Part shown: positions 14,379-17,364 of the stretch, piece by piece
How the letters are laid out: each line of letters starts with the position of its first letter
Position numbering within the stretch: position 1 is the first letter of the stretch
The notes under the pieces: generated by a model
Seen by the model: the letters and a program-made list of their open reading frames with translations, nothing else
Databases searched by the model: none
What the model was told of the DNA's origin: nothing
Assembly (NCBI GenBank): GCA_938004015.1
Contig: CALKWU010000160.1
Coordinates: 1 to 17,364 of the forward strand
Direction: 5' to 3'
DNA length: 17,364 nucleotides
Origin: an uncultured Oceanobacillus sp.
GTDB lineage: Bacteria > Bacillota > Bacilli > Bacillales > Amphibacillaceae
Made by a program: the position numbers and the translations under genes

Positions 14379-15440
14379 ATGCGGATATTACGGATTACGA
14401 TACTAGTGCTTGCTGTTGTTTTTCTTCTTTATTTTTCCTTTGCAACCGACACAGATGAAAGTGTTTCGATGCAACATAACGATGCGGCTGTAAAAAGCCT
14501 CTATGTGAAAAGGAAACCTTCACCAGGACAATTTGTAAAGAAACACAGCTTGGAAGGAGAACTGTTCAACTGGATCGGCAGTACAGAGGAGGAATTGTTG
14601 CATGAATTCGGTGAACCGGATAGGAAAGATTTGAGCGCCTATCAATATGTCTGGTGGGTCTATACGAATCAAAGAGATTATCATATCCAATTCGGTGTGG
14701 AAGATGGCATGGTCCAAACGATTTATGCAATTGGTGAAAATGTGCCGGTGGATTTTTTGCAAGCGGGAAAATCTTATCAAGCGATTCAAGAGGTTTTCAA
14801 CTTCAATGAGGAAGTTTCATATACCGATGGATTTGCGTATTTTACATTCCGTATGACACAGGAAGATATCTTACGAAGACCTCTCGTTAAAATCACCGAT
14901 GACATCTTCATCCAATTTTATTTCGATACCTTTACCGATGAGCTGTCTTCCATCCGGATCATGGATGCGGAGGTATTGTTGAGACATCAGCCTTATGAAG
15001 TCGTTTATCGGGGGAGCCTTCCGCCGAAACCGACCCTTAGCGATGAAGAGTGGAGTCAAGTGGAAGAAGGAATGGAGCAACAAATATTTGATATGAGTAA
15101 TGTGATACGCCATCGCTTCGGTAAAACACCGTTGGAATGGGAAGAACAAGTGAGTGAGGTCGCCTATCTTCATAGTAAAGATATGAATGACAACAATTAT
15201 TTTTCCCATTACAGTTTGAATGGTGACGGATTGAAAGAACGGTTGACGGATACGGGTGTCTTTTACGTTTCAGCAGGAGAAAATATCGCCGCCCAATATC
15301 CGGATGCTCCTTCTGCCGTGGAAGGATGGCTGAATAGCGGAGGCCACCGTGAAGCATTGTTGGCAGATGAATATACTCATCTCGGGGTAGGCGTTTACCG
15401 ATTCTATTATACGCAAAACTTTTTGGCAAAGCCGATGTGA
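14379..15440 (+). CDS. ylbC: YlbC, membrane-anchored or secreted CAP-domain protein
   Basis: A 353-residue protein close to B. subtilis YlbC (346). An N-terminal hydrophobic segment (3-22) after MRILR is a signal peptide or anchor with no clear cleavage site. Residues about 60-205 fit the CAP-associated N-terminal domain (SLEGELFNWIGSTEEEL, FGEPDRKD, YVWWVYTNQRDYHIQFGV). Residues about 235-350 are a CAP/SCP-like domain with LHSKDMNDNNYFSH (264-277), SAGENIA (298-304), WLNSGGHREALL (317-328) and THLGVGVY, including likely site residues H265, E301 and H323. The function of this family in Bacillus is unknown. A GTG at 14376 is an alternative start; AGAGGGG (14363-14369) is 9 nt from the ATG and 6 nt from the GTG. 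It has its own promoter and its stop lies inside a terminator loop. Confidence 0.9.
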   Translation: MRILRITILVLAVVFLLYFSFATDTDESVSMQHNDAAVKSLYVKRKPSPGQFVKKHSLEGELFNWIGSTEEELLHEFGEPDRKDLSAYQYVWWVYTNQRDYHIQFGVEDGMVQTIYAIGENVPVDFLQAGKSYQAIQEVFNFNEEVSYTDGFAYFTFRMTQEDILRRPLVKITDDIFIQFYFDTFTDELSSIRIMDAEVLLRHQPYEVVYRGSLPPKPTLSDEEWSQVEEGMEQQIFDMSNVIRHRFGKTPLEWEEQVSEVAYLHSKDMNDNNYFSHYSLNGDGLKERLTDTGVFYVSAGENIAAQYPDAPSAVEGWLNSGGHREALLADEYTHLGVGVYRFYYTQNFLAKPM

Positions 15441-15461
15441 TGAAGGCTTTGCTTTTTTTTT
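15426..15461 (+). terminator. Terminator overlapping the ylbC stop
   Basis: GCAAAGCC (15426-15433) and GGCTTTGC (15445-15452) form an 8-pair stem with an 11-nt loop holding the TGA stop (15438-15440). Nine Ts follow (15453-15461). Confidence 0.85.
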
Positions 15462-15542
15462 GCATTGAAGGAAATATCGAACAGTCAGTTATTTGTTGCA
15501 TATATTATGGTAGCATTACGAAATGGATAATGAGGTGATGAC

Positions 15543-15953
15543 ATGAGTGGAGAGAAGCAGTCCAATGAACTGAGCGAATTCAAGAATTTCATTAACCGTC
15601 ATCCAAAATTGATCCGGGAGATCCGTAAAAACGGTGAAAGTTGGCAAGGGATTTATGAACAGTGGATGCTACTCGGCGAAGATGATATCCATTGGGAACA
15701 ATATAAAGAAGATCAGGAAGAAAAAGAAAGCAAAGAATCGACCGAAAAGTTGCTTTCCAAATTCGACTTGAACCCGGAAATGTTGGAGCAAGTTGTAAAG
15801 TATGCGAAAACGATCGATATCCACAAGCTCCAAGAATATGTGAAACAGTTGAGTCATACGATTACGACAATACAAGAAATCGTCGATCAATATCAGCAAT
15901 CGAAACGGCCGTCGCAACGAATGGAACGGCCTTTCAACTGGTTTTCGGACTAG
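15543..15953 (+). CDS. ylbD: YlbD, putative spore-coat-type protein
   Basis: A 136-residue soluble, highly charged protein, near the size of B. subtilis YlbD (132). FKNFINRHPKLIREIRKNG (13-31), WQGIYEQWMLLGEDD, and a later helical part (about 77-120) ending in RPFNWFSD are the family pattern. B. subtilis YlbD is listed as a putative coat protein; the role is not well tested. GAGGTGATGAC precedes the ATG at 15543. It follows the ylbC terminator, so it needs its own promoter; TATTAT (15503-15508) is a possible -10 but I see no good -35. ylbE begins 9 nt after its stop, with an AGGAGG that overlaps the stop codon. Confidence 0.88.
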   Translation: MSGEKQSNELSEFKNFINRHPKLIREIRKNGESWQGIYEQWMLLGEDDIHWEQYKEDQEEKESKESTEKLLSKFDLNPEMLEQVVKYAKTIDIHKLQEYVKQLSHTITTIQEIVDQYQQSKRPSQRMERPFNWFSD

Positions 15954-15962
15954 GAGGAAACG

Positions 15963-16199
15963 ATGGATAACATGACATATCTTTATTTGCGCAACCGACC
16001 GGAATTGTTGGAGTTTATGCGGCAACATCCGATTTGGTACCGTTATTTGATGAGAGATGGTGTCAATCGGTTGCCCGAATTGGAAAAAGAGGCGAAAATC
16101 TTTTATGGACAAACGTTTTCCGGAAGATTGGACAGAGTGAATAATCAAGTGCAAATGGCCTCCATGCTCATAAATCTTGCAAATATTTTAAAAGATTGA
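15963..16199 (+). CDS. ylbE: YlbE-like small protein
   Basis: A 78-residue soluble protein, as in B. subtilis (79). YLRNRPELLEFMRQHPIWYR (8-27) and the C-terminal helix NNQVQMASMLINLANILKD are characteristic. No function is known to me. AGGAGG, 6 nt before ATG 15963, overlaps the ylbD stop (TAGGAGG), so translation with ylbD is likely coupled. The gap to ylbF is 59 nt with no terminator. Confidence 0.88.
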   Translation: MDNMTYLYLRNRPELLEFMRQHPIWYRYLMRDGVNRLPELEKEAKIFYGQTFSGRLDRVNNQVQMASMLINLANILKD

Positions 16200-16258
16200 T
16201 GCAGTTTTATTTCCATTCAAAGAATTAAATGTTAAAATCGAGTTGTGGAGGTGTAATC

Positions 16259-16696
16259 ATGATTGCTACAATGGAGTATGTATCCATTTTGGATCATGCA
16301 GAACGGCTCGGAAAAATCGTTTTTGAGTCGGAAGTCATGGAAGATTATTTGGAAAAAAAAGCTGCTTTGGAGCAGGACGAAGAAGCGCAAAAGCTGATTA
16401 AAGCTTTTAATGATATAAAAGAACATTATGAAGATATCCAACGGTTCGGTCGCTATCATCCCGATTATCATGAAATCATGAAAAATGTGCGAACCACAAA
16501 GCGGGAGATGGATATGCATGAATCGGTCGCCGCTTTCAAGGTAGCCGAGCGGAATTTGCAAAGTTTATTGGATGAAATCAGTGAACAGATTGCTTATAGT
16601 GTAAGCGAGCAGATAAAAGTGCCGAAAGATGGCGCATTTTTGACCGACAGCGGCTGTGGTTGCGGTAGTGGCGGTAGTTGCGGTTGTGCGTCTTAA
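16259..16696 (+). CDS. ylbF: YlbF (RicF), subunit of the Ric/Y-complex
   Basis: A 145-residue helical protein of the YlbF/YmcA family. In B. subtilis RicF forms a complex with YmcA (RicA) and YaaT (RicT), carries iron-sulfur clusters, guides RNase Y cleavage of mRNAs, and promotes competence, biofilm formation and sporulation. Seen: SILDHAERLGKIVFES (9-24), a helical core to about 118, KREMDMHESVAAFK (81-94), and a C-terminal glycine/cysteine tail with C133, C135, C141 and C143 (CGCGSGGSCGC), plausible cluster ligands. ATG 16259 is chosen because GGAGGTG (16247-16253) lies 5 nt upstream; the frame is open from TTG-like codons upstream without a ribosome site. Size compares with B. subtilis 149. 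Confidence 0.93.
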   Translation: MIATMEYVSILDHAERLGKIVFESEVMEDYLEKKAALEQDEEAQKLIKAFNDIKEHYEDIQRFGRYHPDYHEIMKNVRTTKREMDMHESVAAFKVAERNLQSLLDEISEQIAYSVSEQIKVPKDGAFLTDSGCGCGSGGSCGCAS

Positions 16697-16723
16697 TGAT
16701 AGTACTACTCCAGGAAGGTGAAC

Positions 16724-17002
16724 ATGGTGATACGGAAACGTCAAGGGTTGATCGTCTGGTTCCAGCATATGCGGAATTTGAAACATATTAAACGATATGG
16801 CAATCTGATCTATGCATCACGAAAAAGGAAATACGCAGTCGTCTATGTCGATCAAGATCGGATTGACAAAATAGAAGAAAAGTTGCTCCGTCATTCCTTC
16901 GTCTCAAAAGTCGAACGTTCCTACAAACCATTCATCCGAACCGACTTTGAACGTGCCAAAAACGACGAAGAAAAGAAATACGACTATAAGATGGGGATAT
17001 GA
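16724..17002 (+). CDS. ylbG: YlbG, UPF0298/DUF2129 family protein
   Basis: A 92-residue soluble, basic protein matching B. subtilis YlbG (about 90). RQGLIVWFQHMRNLKHIKRYG (from residue 5), KYAVVYVDQD, FVSKVERSYKPFIRTDFE, and the ending YDYKMGI are the family landmarks. Function is unknown; a small RNA- or protein-binding fold is only a guess. ATG 16724 follows AGGAAGG (16712-16718) by 5 nt; an in-frame GTG at 16718 overlaps the ribosome site. It starts 27 nt after ylbF and ends the operon at the following terminator. Confidence 0.92.
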   Translation: MVIRKRQGLIVWFQHMRNLKHIKRYGNLIYASRKRKYAVVYVDQDRIDKIEEKLLRHSFVSKVERSYKPFIRTDFERAKNDEEKKYDYKMGI

Positions 17003-17026
17003 GCAATGGAAAATAGCCAAGAAAAA

Positions 17027-17057
17027 AACCTGCAGATCAACTCTGCAGGTTCTTTTT
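17027..17057 (+). terminator. Intrinsic terminator after ylbG
   Basis: AACCTGCAGA (17027-17036), loop TCAAC, TCTGCAGGTT (17042-17051), then CTTTTT. The stem is perfect over 10 pairs. The T-run is broken by one C. Seven As precede it, so it might act on the other strand as well. Confidence 0.85.
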
Positions 17058-17079
17058 GTTCCCGGATGGAAACAAAAAG
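17052..17079 (+). repeat. Second hairpin adjoining the ylbG terminator
   Basis: CTTTTTGTT (17052-17060) and AACAAAAAG (17071-17079) are perfect inverted copies around a 10-nt loop. The left arm is the T-run of the terminator, so the two structures touch. Confidence 0.5.
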
Positions 17080-17138
17080 ACAAAGGGAGAGGAGAAACCA
17101 GAGTAAAACCTACGGGGAAGAATAAGTATACTCTGTGC

Positions 17139-17179
17139 TGAATCAACCATGCTAACGTTAGGGTTGAATCATTATGCTA
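17139..17179. repeat. Compound inverted and direct repeat
   Basis: TGAATCAACC (17139-17148) and GGTTGAATCA (17162-17171) are inverted with one mismatch. A perfect palindrome CTAACGTTAG (17152-17161) lies between them. GAATCAACCATGCTA (17140-17154) and GAATCATTATGCTA (17166-17179) are also direct near-repeats 26 nt apart. No T-run follows. A protein-binding site or folded RNA are both possible. Confidence 0.5.
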
Positions 17180-17255
17180 GTATGGACATTGAAACAAAAT
17201 TTATACCGAATTTTATTCTATTTTTATAAAAAAATATCAGAACGAGAGGAACGAA

Positions 17256-17261
17256 TATAAT
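17256..17261 (+). promoter_or_regulatory. Possible -10 box of a transcript entering the next gene
   Basis: TATAAT is perfect, but nothing like TTGACA lies 16-18 nt upstream (AAATATC region). TTGAAA at 17189-17194 with TATTCT (17214-17219) is a weaker alternative promoter further up. Confidence 0.3.
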
Positions 17262-17267
17262 ACGACG

Positions 17268-17364
17268 GAAGTCCAGCAGTGTGACATCTTTCCTTTATGG
17301 GAAAGCCGTTTTCTGCGTAGAGATGAAACAGAAAGTCTGATAAATAAGAGAACAAAAATGTTCG
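17268..17364 (+). ncRNA. Candidate structured leader (ylbH-leader-like), incomplete at the right edge
   Basis: Downstream of TATAAT, CTTTCC (17288-17293) / GGAAAG (17300-17305) and TTTCTG (17310-17315) / CAGAAA (17329-17334) can form two successive hairpins. GCAG (17276-17279) could pair with CTGC (17313-17316) instead of the second stem. B. subtilis and relatives have a conserved ylbH leader RNA in this interval between ylbG and ylbH. The call rests on location and by-eye stems; I cannot recall the consensus well enough to align it. Confidence 0.35.

Larger units (their letters stand above)
17003..17364. other. Non-coding right end of the window (362 nt)
   Basis: No credible gene is seen here. 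It holds the ylbG terminator, a second A/T hairpin, inverted and direct repeats around 17139-17179, an AT-rich stretch (17195-17240), and a TATAAT followed by hairpins. In B. subtilis the next gene is ylbH (rsmD); its start is not in this window. Confidence 0.6.

Noticed and set aside
16651..16692. GGTTGCGGTAG-like tandem repeat at the end of ylbF
   Set aside because: It is explained by the coding of a glycine/cysteine tail, not by an independent repeat element.
17006..17125. A 39-codon frame starting ATG after ylbG
   Set aside because: It runs straight through the ylbG terminator hairpin, has low-complexity charged composition, and resembles no family I know.
1..17364. CRISPR arrays, tRNA or rRNA genes, phage or transposase genes
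   Set aside because: I saw no regularly spaced repeats, no cloverleaf or rRNA sequence, and no transposase or integrase frame. The window is conserved core chromosome.

Overview
The window is a stretch of low-to-moderate GC Firmicute chromosome from the order Bacillales. Gene content and order match the Bacillus subtilis ylaN-ftsW(ylaO)-pycA-ctaA/ctaBCDEFG-ylb region. Three things differ from the B. subtilis order as I remember it: ylbA and ylbB are absent, a YozB/CtaM gene follows ctaG, and a YugN-family gene sits between ctaM and ylbC. That arrangement, with the protein sequences, suggests a Planococcaceae-like member (Lysinibacillus/Sporosarcina relatives), but I cannot fix the genus. Strong AGGAGG-type ribosome sites, TTG starts, and hairpin-plus-T-run terminators all fit Bacillales.

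Layout. Positions 1-431 hold the 5' part of a minus-strand gene of unknown function that runs off the left edge. Positions 635-919 are ylaN (Fur-interacting iron-response protein), closed by a terminator. Positions 1103-5705 are ftsW (septal peptidoglycan polymerase), overlapping pycA (pyruvate carboxylase) by 23 nt. A two-way terminator at about 5704-5741 ends both pycA and the convergent ctaA (heme A synthase, minus strand). A 434-nt divergent regulatory region separates ctaA from ctaB (heme O synthase). The caa3-type cytochrome c oxidase operon follows: ctaB, ctaC (subunit II with fused cytochrome c), ctaD (I), ctaE (III), ctaF (IV), then a terminator at 12068-12101. Next come ctaG and ctaM (oxidase assembly factors) with their own candidate promoter, a short element with inverted ends, the minus-strand yugN-like gene, and ylbC (CAP-domain protein). 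ylbD, ylbE, ylbF (RicF) and ylbG finish the coding part and end at a terminator near 17027-17057. The last roughly 300 nt carry no gene but hold inverted and direct repeats and a TATAAT followed by two hairpins. This is where B. subtilis has the ylbH leader RNA ahead of ylbH/rsmD.

Functionally the centre of the window is one system. CtaB converts heme B to heme O and CtaA converts heme O to heme A. CtaC-D-E-F form the oxidase, whose copper and heme centres need CtaG and CtaM. PycA, YlaN, FtsW and the Ylb proteins are housekeeping neighbours kept together by synteny.

I did not find a convincing new multi-gene system. The parts worth a second look are non-coding: the repeated motif in the ctaA-ctaB gap, a shared 13-mer in two promoters, the inverted-end element at 13606-13746, and the structured 3' region. 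The partial unknown gene at the left edge is also of interest.
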